DNA of 5,530 nucleotides from positions 1-5,530 of the forward strand of contig CAMPHU010000289.1 in assembly GCA_946886065.1 (NCBI GenBank). Direction: 5' to 3'. A program made the translations under genes and the position numbers. This stretch comes from an uncultured Massilia sp. (lineage in GTDB: Bacteria; Pseudomonadota; Gammaproteobacteria; Burkholderiales; Burkholderiaceae). Below the pieces are notes generated by a model, which was not told the DNA's origin, ran no database searches, and saw nothing but the letters and a program-made list of their open reading frames with translations. Below, piece by piece: positions 1 through 5,530 of the stretch; within the stretch, counting starts at the first letter, position 1; the number at the start of each line of letters is the position of its first letter.

Positions 1-680
1 CCGGCCGGCGTCTCGCTGGCCATGCTCGCGAAAGTCTTGAGCTGGTAAGGCTGGCCGTCGAAACCCTCATCCTCGACGGCATCCGCCGAGGTGTTCACGA
101 TACTGCCTTCCTCGCTCGAGGCATCGAATTCCAGCTGGCTCGGCTCGTCGGCGGCAACCGGCAGCATGGGCGTCTCGGAGATCCGGTTCGCGCAGCGCGT
201 GCGCAGCTCGTTAATGCCGTCGGTCAGCAGGATCTCGCCTTCGGCCAGCATCAGCTTCTTCCTGGTCCAGTACACCTTGTCGCCCTTGCGGTAGGACACG
301 TAGACGGCGCGCGGCTTGGACACCGTCACCGGGCGCGCCTTGGCGACGTCGAAACCGGTGTAGTGATCGGCGACCACCTTGTCGGTTTTGATCGCCTGCG
401 CCAGTTCTTCGCGATTGGCCACGCCGCCGGGGACGATCGAGTAAGGGTAGATCCGGCGCGCTGCCGGCGCGAGCTGCGCCGGCGCAGCCACGGGTACCGG
501 AACCGCCCCGGCCGCTGCCGGCAGGCGCTGCTGCGCGGGCGGCTGGACCGCGGCCCGATGCTGTGGCGCCATGTACGCCACCGCCGCGCCCGCCGCCGCA
601 ATCAGGGCGAACACGGTCAACCGGGTTCGCTTGGAGGAACCGGTCGCGCGGGCGACAAGGGTGGCTAGGCGAGTGGACAT
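1..680 (-). CDS. Membrane-anchored conserved protein of unknown function (3' end outside window)
   Basis: The frame is open from an ATG at 680 to the window edge, giving 226 residues without a stop, so the protein continues beyond the window. The N-terminus has a basic stretch (K17, R18, R20) followed by a hydrophobic segment at about residues 21-38, which looks like a signal anchor or uncleaved signal peptide. A Pro/Ala/Gln-rich linker follows (about 39-75), suggesting a periplasm-facing domain. The conserved-looking core spans about 77-171: IYPYSIVPGGV at the start, a VVADHYTGFDV stretch (102-112), RAVYVSYRKGDKVYWTRKK (124-142), and LLTDGINELRTRCANRIS (151-168) with a single cysteine, C163. 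From memory this pattern recurs in uncharacterised proteins of proteobacteria and acidobacteria, but I know no function. The remaining part is acidic and low in complexity. The start is the first usable ATG; its ribosome site is weak (GAG at 687-689, six bases away) and touches the inverted repeat at 689-708. The gene reads in the same direction as the two genes upstream but after a 114-base gap, so it probably has its own promoter. The reality of the gene is well supported; its role is not. Confidence 0.8.
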   Translation of the reverse strand, partial: MSTRLATLVARATGSSKRTRLTVFALIAAAGAAVAYMAPQHRAAVQPPAQQRLPAAAGAVPVPVAAPAQLAPAARRIYPYSIVPGGVANREELAQAIKTDKVVADHYTGFDVAKARPVTVSKPRAVYVSYRKGDKVYWTRKKLMLAEGEILLTDGINELRTRCANRISETPMLPVAADEPSQLEFDASSEEGSIVNTSADAVEDEGFDGQPYQLKTFASMASETPA

Positions 681-688
681 AGGGAGCT

Positions 689-708
689 CTGTAGGATCGT
701 TCCTACAG
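689..708 (-). promoter_or_regulatory. Perfect 8-bp inverted repeat in the leader of the downstream gene
   Basis: CTGTAGGA (689-696) and TCCTACAG (701-708) are exact reverse complements separated by four bases. The element lies 9 bases before the start codon at 680, and its edge base (689) belongs to the weak ribosome site of that gene. It could be a DNA operator for a dimeric regulator or an mRNA stem-loop that limits ribosome access. A further copy of the half-site TTCCTAC lies at 757-763, which slightly favours protein binding. The symmetry is seen directly; the function is inferred. Confidence 0.5.
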
Positions 709-725
709 AATAACACCCATATGTA

Positions 726-745
726 TCAAAAGTGCATTCTTTTGA
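726..745. repeat. Perfect 7-bp AT-rich inverted repeat
   Basis: TCAAAAG (726-732) and CTTTTGA (739-745) are exact reverse complements around a six-base centre. It lies between the stop of the gene at 795 and the start of the gene at 680, with its centre 37 bases from the centre of the repeat at 689-708. No run of T follows on either strand, so it is not a standard intrinsic terminator. An operator or a weak hairpin is possible. The whole 681-794 gap is AT-rich compared with its surroundings, as expected for a promoter region, but I could not place a convincing -35/-10 pair in it. Confidence 0.4.
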
Positions 746-794
746 GAGAAATTAGTTTCCTACGTATAAATTGTTGTGCGTTTTCAACGACCCG

Positions 795-1544
795 TCAGCC
801 TGGCAAGATATGCCGGAAGGTCGGCTCGATATTCCTGGAATGCAGGTAGGCCACGATGTCTTCCAGCGTGGCGTCCTTGAGCAGCAAGCCCTCGGCCACC
901 GGCCTGCTTGCGTTCGCGGCCGGCGCCCCGGCCGCCGGGTGGGCGGGCGCGGGCGGCGCAGGACGCAGCTTGCCCAGCGCCTGCCGGAAGGCGTCCGCGC
1001 CGATGCTGTCCAGGCCCTCCAGGAAGGCGGCCTGCCCGGCTGCCGGCGGCGCCATGTCCAGGCCCGCTTCGTCGGCGAAGGAGGCGCCCATGCCGGGATG
1101 GATGAAGGCCGCCCACATGCCGGTGGCGCGATTGAGGCAAGGCGGCAGTTCCACCGGTCCCGGCATCCCATCGGCGGCGAGCTCCGCATCGGGGAAATAC
1201 GCGGCCCGCAGCAGGCTTACGAATTCGGCAAGCTGCGCCGCCGGCACCGGCTGCTCCAGCGACAGCCACAATCCATAGGCGCCGTCGCCCGAAATGCTCA
1301 CGGCGGGCGCCGGCAAGCCCAGGTCCTGCTGCAGCGCGTTGGCGACCGTGCACAGGCGGGTCCAGTGCTCCGCGCCCTCCCCGGTCTTGCGGAACGGGAT
1401 CAGCACGGCCCGGCCCAGGCCCTCGCCATCGGCCAGGCCGACGGCGAGGGTTTCCTCGCCGCGCAGGTGGCGCGCCAGCGCGTCCGCGGGCGGCGCATCG
1501 GCCGGCAGGTAGAGCCGGCGCAATTCAGAAATCAGCTTCTCCAT
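795..1544 (-). CDS. Uncharacterised protein resembling a degenerate archaeo-eukaryotic primase (AEP) core
   Basis: The product is 249 residues. The same frame stays open far upstream, to 3044, but that part overlaps the chemoreceptor gene and reads as arginine-rich noise. The ATG at 1544 (MEKLISELRRLYL) begins sensible protein sequence and has GAAGA five bases upstream. I do not recognise the gene with certainty. Residues about 30-180 follow the layout of the second half of AEP primases, including those of TOTE-type and LigD-type proteins. There is a helix with GAEHWTRL and ANALQQDLGLPAP (57-80), then an ISGDGAYGLWLSLEQPVPA stretch (84-102), then VELPPCLN (131-138), an ATGMWAAFIHP strand and a QAAFLEGLDSI helix (171-181). 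The histidine usual after the SGxxG motif is replaced (Y90/G91), and no DxD metal motif is visible before it, so polymerase activity is unlikely. A Pro/Ala linker (about 195-215) leads to a short C-terminal helical tail (TLEDIVAYLHSRNIEP, 226-241). It starts 41 bases after the chemoreceptor stop on the same strand, so the two are probably co-transcribed. The gene is solid; the AEP relationship is inferred from motif spacing only. Confidence 0.8.
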   Translation of the reverse strand: MEKLISELRRLYLPADAPPADALARHLRGEETLAVGLADGEGLGRAVLIPFRKTGEGAEHWTRLCTVANALQQDLGLPAPAVSISGDGAYGLWLSLEQPVPAAQLAEFVSLLRAAYFPDAELAADGMPGPVELPPCLNRATGMWAAFIHPGMGASFADEAGLDMAPPAAGQAAFLEGLDSIGADAFRQALGKLRPAPPAPAHPAAGAPAANASRPVAEGLLLKDATLEDIVAYLHSRNIEPTFRHILPG

Positions 1545-1585
1545 ACGCGTCTTCGATGTGATCAAGGACGGTATTCTGACACAGG

Positions 1586-3052
1586 CTACCGCGCCTGGCG
1601 TCCCCCTGGCCCGTGCAGCCGCGCCGAGTCGAAGCCGACCCGCACCGCGCCCCAGTGGCGCCCGCCTATCTCCAGCGGCATCGACAGGTCGTTGATGACT
1701 TCGCCGGTGTCGCGCAAGTAGGTCTGGAACAGGATCGGCTTGCGGTTGGCGGCCAGCTTGCTGCCGACCGGGTCGTCGAAGATGCGCTTGTGGCGGCAGT
1801 GGACCAGGTCGTGCTCGTAGCGGCCGGTGGGCTGCTGCGAGAACTTGGCGTTGTGGGCCGGCGCATAGCCGCGCTTGTCCACGGCGAGCGCGTAGGCGCA
1901 GCCCGGCAGGCGCGCCAGCACGCCGTCGAACAAGGCTTGCAGCTCGCGCTCGACGGCGCGGTCGTAGGAGGTGGCATAGCGCGGCGGGTTCGAATCGGGA
2001 ATGGCCTGATAGGCCTGGTCGAAGATGTCGGCGCCCTTCCCCGCGTGGCGGGCCAGGCAGGCCAGCACGTCGTCGCGCAGGCCGCCGGCGGCGTCGACCA
2101 GCGCATCGAAGGCCGTGCCGCCGGTCGGGTGCTCGGCCAGCACGCCCTGCAGTTCCTCGGTGGTGGCGCGCACCTCGTCGACGCGGCGCGAGGCATCCGC
2201 CATCGACTTGCCCGACGCACCCGCGTTGGCGGCGATCTCGCCGACCTTGCGCCCGATGTCCTGGTTGATGCCGTCCAGAGCGGCCATCGCGCCGGCGATG
2301 TCGTTGACGGTGGCGGTCATGCGCTCGAAGTCGGCCACGAAGGTGGAGAAGCGCCCGGCGGCCGCGCCCACTTCGCGGGTGGAGACGTTGACGCCGTCGA
2401 GGATGCCGGCGGTGGCGCCGGCGGTCGATTCGACCAGCTCGCGCATTTCGCTGTTCACGCCGGCGATCTTCGCGGTCTCCTCGTTCACCTGCAGGGACAG
2501 GCGCCGCACTTCGGCGGCCACCACGGCGAAGCCGCGCCCCGCCTCGCCGGCGCGTGCCGCCTCGATGGCCGCGTTGATGGCCAGCAGGTTGGTCTGGTTG
2601 GCGATGCGCTGGATGACGGTGCCGAACTCGCTGATCGAGCGCGAATGCTCCACCAGCTGCCCGACCGTGCGCGCGAAGCCATCGACCTGGGTTTCGATGG
2701 CGCGCATGCGCTGTTCGAGCTGGACCAGGCCCTGCATCGACTCGCGCGCCACCAGCAGGTTGCGCTCCGCGGTCTCCGCGATCTCGGCGGTGCCGCTCTT
2801 GACGCCGCCGGAGAGCTGGGTGACCTCGCGCGCCGACGCACCCAGGTCGTCGGCCGCGTCGACCTGCATGCGCGCCTGCGCCAGGACGTGGTCGACTTCC
2901 TTGCGCAGCCGGGCCGCGTTGATCGCCGTGCGGATGCTGCCGTCGCGCGCCTTGATGACCAGCTCGTGGAAGCGGCTCCTGGCGCCGCCCGCGCCCATCG
3001 CCAGGAAAGCCGCACCGGCCGGCCGCAACACTGCCCTCAACCATGTCCTCAT
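1586..3052 (-). CDS. Methyl-accepting chemotaxis-type protein with C-terminal Cache/PAS-like sensor module
   Basis: The 488-residue product contains the MCP signalling hairpin. The tip runs from about 147 to 185 and includes [18 protein letters not shown] (153-170) and [14 protein letters not shown] (172-185), the part that binds CheW and CheA in known receptors. About 120 residues of predicted coiled coil flank it on each side. Residues about 320-476 form a sensor module of a type seen at the C-terminus of some receptors: an [14 protein letters not shown] lead (343-356), GYAPAHN (395-401), KRIFDDPVG (422-430), [18 protein letters not shown] (443-460) and [11 protein letters not shown] (464-474). 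The N-terminus has only a short, weakly hydrophobic stretch (about 7-22). There is no periplasmic domain and no HAMP domain, so the protein is probably cytoplasmic or loosely membrane-associated and senses an internal signal. The start at 3052 is supported by GGGAGG four bases upstream (3057-3062). There is no NWETF-like C-terminal tether for CheR/CheB. The ligand is unknown; a His/Cys-rich patch (H414, H418, C419, H421) is a possible cofactor site, but this is speculative. Confidence 0.93.
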   Translation of the reverse strand: MRTWLRAVLRPAGAAFLAMGAGGARSRFHELVIKARDGSIRTAINAARLRKEVDHVLAQARMQVDAADDLGASAREVTQLSGGVKSGTAEIAETAERNLLVARESMQGLVQLEQRMRAIETQVDGFARTVGQLVEHSRSISEFGTVIQRIANQTNLLAINAAIEAARAGEAGRGFAVVAAEVRRLSLQVNEETAKIAGVNSEMRELVESTAGATAGILDGVNVSTREVGAAAGRFSTFVADFERMTATVNDIAGAMAALDGINQDIGRKVGEIAANAGASGKSMADASRRVDEVRATTEELQGVLAEHPTGGTAFDALVDAAGGLRDDVLACLARHAGKGADIFDQAYQAIPDSNPPRYATSYDRAVERELQALFDGVLARLPGCAYALAVDKRGYAPAHNAKFSQQPTGRYEHDLVHCRHKRIFDDPVGSKLAANRKPILFQTYLRDTGEVINDLSMPLEIGGRHWGAVRVGFDSARLHGPGGRQAR

Positions 3053-3081
3053 GTCCCCTCCCAGGATACCGCTTGTTGGTA

Positions 3082-3110
3082 TTTACATGAGGAAACTATA
3101 GCTGCGCCAA
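3082..3110 (-). promoter_or_regulatory. Candidate sigma-70 promoter for the chemoreceptor gene
   Basis: On the minus strand TTGGCG (complement of 3105-3110) and TGTAAA (complement of 3082-3087) are separated by exactly 17 bases, each matching four of six consensus positions. Transcription would start near 3075, giving a leader of about 22 bases that contains the GGGAGG ribosome site. No good flagellar sigma-28 promoter is visible. The rest of the 106-base gap (3053-3158) holds only a short palindrome and a T6 run just after the LysR gene. Confidence 0.35.
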
Positions 3111-3158
3111 GGCATCATGTCATCCATCTTGGGTAGCAGGCTGCAAAAAACCCACACG

Positions 3159-4055
3159 CTAGCGTTCCAGCACCTCCCCCAGGCGCGCCGCCAGGAAGTC
3201 GACCAGGGCCGCCACCCGCGGCGCCAGTGCGCCCTGCCTGTAGAACACCGCCCACACCGGCTGGCCCCAGGGCAGGCTGTGCGAGGCCAGCACCGGCACC
3301 AGGCGGCCGGCGGCCACGTCGCCGCGGGTCAGGAAGTCCGAGAGCGAGACGATGCCCGCGCCCGCCAGCGCCAGCTCGCGCAGGGTGCCGCCGCTGGTGG
3401 CGGTGACCGCCGGGGTGATGGTCCAGCCCTCGGCACCTTCGTTCTGCAAGGGCCAGGTGTTGAGCGAGGCCGGCGCTGCGAAGCCCAGCGTGCGGTGGCG
3501 TTCCAGCTCCGCGGGCGTGGACGGCGCGCCGTGCTTCTCCAGGTAGCCCGGCGCGGCCATCACGCGCAGCGGGCTGGCGCCGAGGCGGCGCGCGTTCAGG
3601 GTCGAATCCGGCAGCGCGCCGATGCGGATCGCCAGGTCGGCGCGTTCCTCGATCAGGTCGACATAGGTTTCGCCGCTGACCAGCTCCAGCTGCACCAGGG
3701 GATAGGCGTCCAGAAAGGCCGGCACCAGCGGCGCCAGCAAGTGGTCGAGCGCGGGCGTGGCGGCGTTCACGCGCACCAGGCCGGAGGGCTGGGAGCGGCG
3801 CGCGGCGGCCTCGGCCTCGGTATTGGCCAGGTCGGCCAGCAGGCTGCGCGCCCGGCCCAGCAGCCAGGCACCCTCCTCGGTCAACTGCAGGCGGCGGGTG
3901 GTGCGGCGCATCAGGGTCATGCCCAGCTGCGCTTCCAGGCGCGAGATGGTGCGCGACACCCCCGAGGGCGTCTGCCCCAGCCGCTCGGCGGCGGCCGAGA
4001 AGGATCCCGCATCCATGACGGTGGAGAATACAATCAAGGCATCGACATCGATCAT
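3159..4055 (-). CDS. LysR-family transcriptional regulator, YafC-like
   Basis: The product is 298 residues, usual for the family. The frame extends 20 codons further upstream, to 4115, but I chose the ATG at 4055 because the protein then starts MIDVDALIVFSTV, as LysR proteins typically do, and a GGAG ribosome site lies six bases upstream. The winged helix-turn-helix covers about residues 3-62, with GSFSAAAERLGQTPSGVSRTI (17-37) containing the recognition helix, then RLEAQLGMTLMRRTTRRLQLTEEG. The rest is the periplasmic-binding-protein-like effector domain (about 88-290). The sequence resembles E. coli YafC as I remember it, including the LGFAAPASLNTWP and SGGTLRELALAGAGIVSLSDF stretches. The regulator is divergent from a transporter and a DkgB-like reductase; in E. 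coli yafC is likewise divergent from dkgB, so this protein probably controls that operon and itself. The inducer is unknown. Assignment to the family is secure; the YafC-like label is by recalled resemblance. Confidence 0.95.
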   Translation of the reverse strand: MIDVDALIVFSTVMDAGSFSAAAERLGQTPSGVSRTISRLEAQLGMTLMRRTTRRLQLTEEGAWLLGRARSLLADLANTEAEAAARRSQPSGLVRVNAATPALDHLLAPLVPAFLDAYPLVQLELVSGETYVDLIEERADLAIRIGALPDSTLNARRLGASPLRVMAAPGYLEKHGAPSTPAELERHRTLGFAAPASLNTWPLQNEGAEGWTITPAVTATSGGTLRELALAGAGIVSLSDFLTRGDVAAGRLVPVLASHSLPWGQPVWAVFYRQGALAPRVAALVDFLAARLGEVLER

Positions 4056-4061
4056 TTGTGA

Positions 4062-4065
4062 CTCC
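4062..4065 (-). promoter_or_regulatory. Ribosome binding site that decides the LysR start
   Basis: GGAG on the minus strand lies six bases before the ATG at 4055. The longer in-frame start at 4115 would place this site inside the coding region and add 20 residues unlike LysR N-termini. Confidence 0.7.
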
Positions 4066-4078
4066 AACTCAAAAGTCA

Positions 4079-4084
4079 ATTGTA
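4079..4084 (-). promoter_or_regulatory. Candidate -10 box of the LysR gene
   Basis: TACAAT on the minus strand matches five of six positions of the sigma-70 -10 consensus and lies 23 bases before the LysR start codon. The -35 position (about 4102-4107) matches poorly, so the promoter may be weak or regulated. The T-N11-A repeat at 4107-4119 abuts this -35 position, which would fit autoregulation. Confidence 0.4.
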
Positions 4085-4106
4085 CGCCCGGCCATTTTTC
4101 CTTGCT

Positions 4107-4119
4107 TGCCAGCACGGCA
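4107..4119. promoter_or_regulatory. Candidate LysR-type operator (T-N11-A inverted repeat)
   Basis: TGCC (4107-4110) and GGCA (4116-4119) form an inverted repeat around five bases, giving the T-N11-A layout known for LysR-type binding sites. It lies near the middle of the 108-base spacer between the divergent LysR and transporter genes. TTGCCA at 4106-4111 overlaps it and could be the -35 of the transporter, with no good -10 at the usual distance, as is common for activator-dependent promoters. The arms are only four bases, so chance is not excluded. Confidence 0.4.
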
Positions 4120-4151
4120 CACTGCAGGCCTGTTCATTGGCACACCTCGAT

Positions 4152-4157
4152 AAGGAG
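4152..4157 (+). promoter_or_regulatory. Ribosome binding site that decides the transporter start
   Basis: AAGGAG lies six bases before the ATG at 4164. The frame is open back to an ATG at 4080, but those 28 extra residues are not membrane-protein-like and would run through the divergent promoter region. Confidence 0.8.
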
Positions 4158-4163
4158 AACACC

Positions 4164-5372
4164 ATGCCTCTCGCACTCTGGGCGCTCACGTTGAGCGCCT
4201 TCGCCATCGGGACGACGGAATTCGTCATCGTCGGCCTGATTCCCACCATCGCCGCCAGCCTGGGCGTCTCGGTCCCGTCGGCGGGCCTGCTGGTGAGCCT
4301 GTACGCGCTCGGCGTGGCCGTCGGCGCGCCGGTGCTGACCGCCCTGACCGGCCGCGTGCCGCGCAAGCAGCTGCTGCTCGGACTGATGGCCCTGTTCACG
4401 ATCGGCAACCTGGTCGCCTGGATGGCGCCCAACTACACCGCCCTGATGGCGGCGCGCGTGCTTACCGGTCTGGCGCACGGGGTGTTCTTCTCGATCGGCT
4501 CGACCATCGCCACCAGCCTGGTGCCGAAGGAGAAGGCGGCCAGCGCCATCGCCCTGATGTTCACCGGCCTCACCGTGGCCCTGGTCACCGGCGTGCCGCT
4601 CGGCACCTTCATCGGCCAGCACTTCGGCTGGCAAGCCACCTTCCTGGCCGTCTCGCTGCTGGGCGTGATCGCCATCGCCGGCAGCGCCATCCTGGTGCCC
4701 TCGACGATCACCGGCAGCAAACCGTCCAGCCTGCTGACCCAGCTCGCCGTGCTCAAGAAGCCGCGCCTGCTGCTGGTCTACGCCATGACCACGCTCGGCT
4801 ACGGCGGCTCCTTCATCGCCTTCACCTACCTGGCGCCGATCCTGCAGGAAGTCGCGGGCTTCGCCGCCGGCACCGTCAGCCTGGTGATGCTGGTCTACGG
4901 CGTGTCGGTCGCCGCCGGGAATATCTGGGGCGGCAAGCTGGCCGACCGCCAGGGTCCGGTGCGCGCCTTGCAGATCGTGTTCGCCCTGCTGGCGCTGGTG
5001 CTGCTGGTCCTGAGCTTCACCGCACCCAGCAAGCCGCTGGTGCTGCTGACGGTGCTGGCCTGGGGCGCGGTCGCCTTCGGCAACGTGCCCGGCCTGCAGG
5101 TCTACGTGGTGCAGCGCGCCGAGCGCGACGCGCCGCAGGCCGTGGACGTGGCCTCGGGCCTGAACATCGCCGCCTTCAACGTCGGCATCGCCCTGGGCGC
5201 CTGGGGCGGCGGGCTGATCGTCGCCAAACTGGGACTCATGGCCACGCCCTGGATCGGCGCCCTGGTCGTGGTCGGCGCCCTGCTGCTCACCACCCTGGCC
5301 GGCTGGCTCGACCGCCGCGATGGCGTCCCGGCCAAGGCCGCCGCCGGCCGCGCCGCCATCGCCACTCACTAA
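4164..5372 (+). CDS. Major facilitator superfamily transporter, DHA1 YdhP/AraJ-type
   Basis: The 402-residue product is highly hydrophobic, with about 12 predicted membrane helices, and would sit in the inner membrane as a proton-coupled exporter. The first helix carries [16 protein letters not shown] (15-30), a hallmark of the YdhP/AraJ/SotB group. The family's loop motifs are visible: GRVPRKQ (63-69) after helix 2, RVLTGLAHG (98-106) in helix 4, GVPLGTFIG (143-151) in helix 5 and GGKLADRQG (256-264) between helices 8 and 9. [21 protein letters not shown] near the C-terminus also matches what I remember of E. coli YdhP. The tail after the last helix is Ala-rich and short. The gene is divergent from the LysR regulator and is followed after 16 bases by the reductase gene, so the two probably form an operon under LysR control. 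The substrate cannot be read from sequence; relatives have been linked to efflux of sugars, nucleosides or drugs. Family assignment is firm, subfamily good, substrate unknown. Confidence 0.95.
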   Translation: MPLALWALTLSAFAIGTTEFVIVGLIPTIAASLGVSVPSAGLLVSLYALGVAVGAPVLTALTGRVPRKQLLLGLMALFTIGNLVAWMAPNYTALMAARVLTGLAHGVFFSIGSTIATSLVPKEKAASAIALMFTGLTVALVTGVPLGTFIGQHFGWQATFLAVSLLGVIAIAGSAILVPSTITGSKPSSLLTQLAVLKKPRLLLVYAMTTLGYGGSFIAFTYLAPILQEVAGFAAGTVSLVMLVYGVSVAAGNIWGGKLADRQGPVRALQIVFALLALVLLVLSFTAPSKPLVLLTVLAWGAVAFGNVPGLQVYVVQRAERDAPQAVDVASGLNIAAFNVGIALGAWGGGLIVAKLGLMATPWIGALVVVGALLLTTLAGWLDRRDGVPAKAAAGRAAIATH

Positions 5373-5388
5373 GAAGAAAGGATTTAGC

Positions 5389-5530
5389 ATGCACATGCCT
5401 CAACTCGGCCTCGGCACCTTCCGCCTCAAGGGCCAGCAAGCCATCGACTCGGTGCGCAACGGCCTCGAACTGGGCTACCGCCATATCGACACCGCCCAGA
5501 TCTACGACAACGAGGCCGACGTCGGCCTCG
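5389..5530 (+). CDS. dkgB: Aldo/keto reductase, DkgB-like (5' part only)
   Basis: Only the first 47 residues lie in the window. They read as the first strand and helix of an aldo/keto reductase barrel: [10 protein letters not shown] (6-15), then [21 protein letters not shown] (26-46). This contains the catalytic Asp (D34) and Tyr (Y39) of the family; the Lys and His of the tetrad would come later. The stretch is very close to E. coli DkgB (2,5-diketo-D-gluconate reductase B) as remembered, an NADPH-dependent enzyme that also reduces methylglyoxal and other carbonyls. AAAGGA at 5377-5382 lies six bases before the ATG at 5389; an alternative ATG at 5395 would remove two residues and sit farther from that site. 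The gene follows the transporter by 16 bases and is likely co-transcribed with it. The LysR regulator upstream resembles YafC, the E. coli neighbour of dkgB, which supports the assignment. Confidence 0.88.
   Translation, partial: MHMPQLGLGTFRLKGQQAIDSVRNGLELGYRHIDTAQIYDNEADVGL

Noticed and set aside
720..745. Sigma-54-like promoter (GCAC and GATAC on the minus strand)
   Set aside because: The invariant GG and GC pairs of the -24/-12 consensus are not both present.
771..1721. 316-residue plus-strand open frame
   Set aside because: It is antisense to two better-supported minus-strand genes and is Arg/Gly-rich without motifs.
1586..2200. CZB zinc-binding domain at the C-terminus of the receptor
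   Set aside because: The histidines and cysteine do not follow the spaced His-Cys-His-His pattern of CZB; the region fits a Cache/PAS-like module better.
795..3044. 749-residue minus-strand open frame spanning the chemoreceptor gene
   Set aside because: Its first 500 residues are Arg/Gly/Ala-rich and overlap the clear receptor frame; only the part from 1544 downward is sensible protein.
1613..3136. 507-residue plus-strand open frame
   Set aside because: It is antisense to the receptor, with composition typical of a GC-rich shadow frame and no recognisable motif.
3145..3165. Possible terminator after the LysR gene: palindrome at 3156-3165 followed by a T6 run on the minus strand
   Set aside because: The palindrome has no room for a loop beyond a 3-bp stem and overlaps the stop codon; five bases separate it from the T run. 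It is too weak to call.
4134..5396. 420-residue minus-strand open frame covering the transporter
   Set aside because: It is rich in Gln, His, Asp and Gly, as expected from the antisense of a hydrophobic membrane protein gene; the plus-strand frame is a clear transporter.

Overview
The window is GC-rich chromosomal DNA, apparently from a betaproteobacterium. High G/C at third codon positions and the flavour of the proteins suggest an Oxalobacteraceae or Massilia-like organism; this is an inference from composition and remembered family resemblance, not a search. I see no mobile element, CRISPR array, tRNA or rRNA.

The left part (1-3052) lies on the minus strand. At the right of it is a 488-residue chemoreceptor-type signalling protein (1586-3052) with an MCP signalling tip in its N-terminal half and a Cache/PAS-like sensor module at its C-terminus. 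After a 41-base gap comes a 249-residue protein (795-1544) that I could not name with certainty. Its layout resembles the core of archaeo-eukaryotic primases, with the expected catalytic residues missing. A 114-base AT-rich gap (681-794) follows, holding two perfect inverted repeats. The last gene on this side is a membrane-anchored conserved protein of unknown function whose 3' end lies outside the window (1-680).

The right part (3159-5530) is a compact metabolic/transport cluster. A YafC-like LysR regulator (minus, 3159-4055) is transcribed divergently from a YdhP/AraJ-type major facilitator transporter (4164-5372). The transporter is followed 16 bases later by the start of a DkgB-like aldo/keto reductase (5389 onward, cut by the window edge). 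The 108-base divergent spacer carries a T-N11-A inverted repeat typical of LysR sites, a 7-base direct repeat and a -10-like box for the regulator. The simplest reading is that the LysR protein controls both itself and the transporter-reductase operon, which would handle a reactive carbonyl or sugar-acid type compound.

Genes cover nearly all of the window. The longest non-coding stretches are 681-794 (114 bases), 3053-3158 (106 bases) and 4056-4163 (108 bases), each described below. Several long open frames antisense to or overlapping the real genes are GC-driven shadows and are not annotated.
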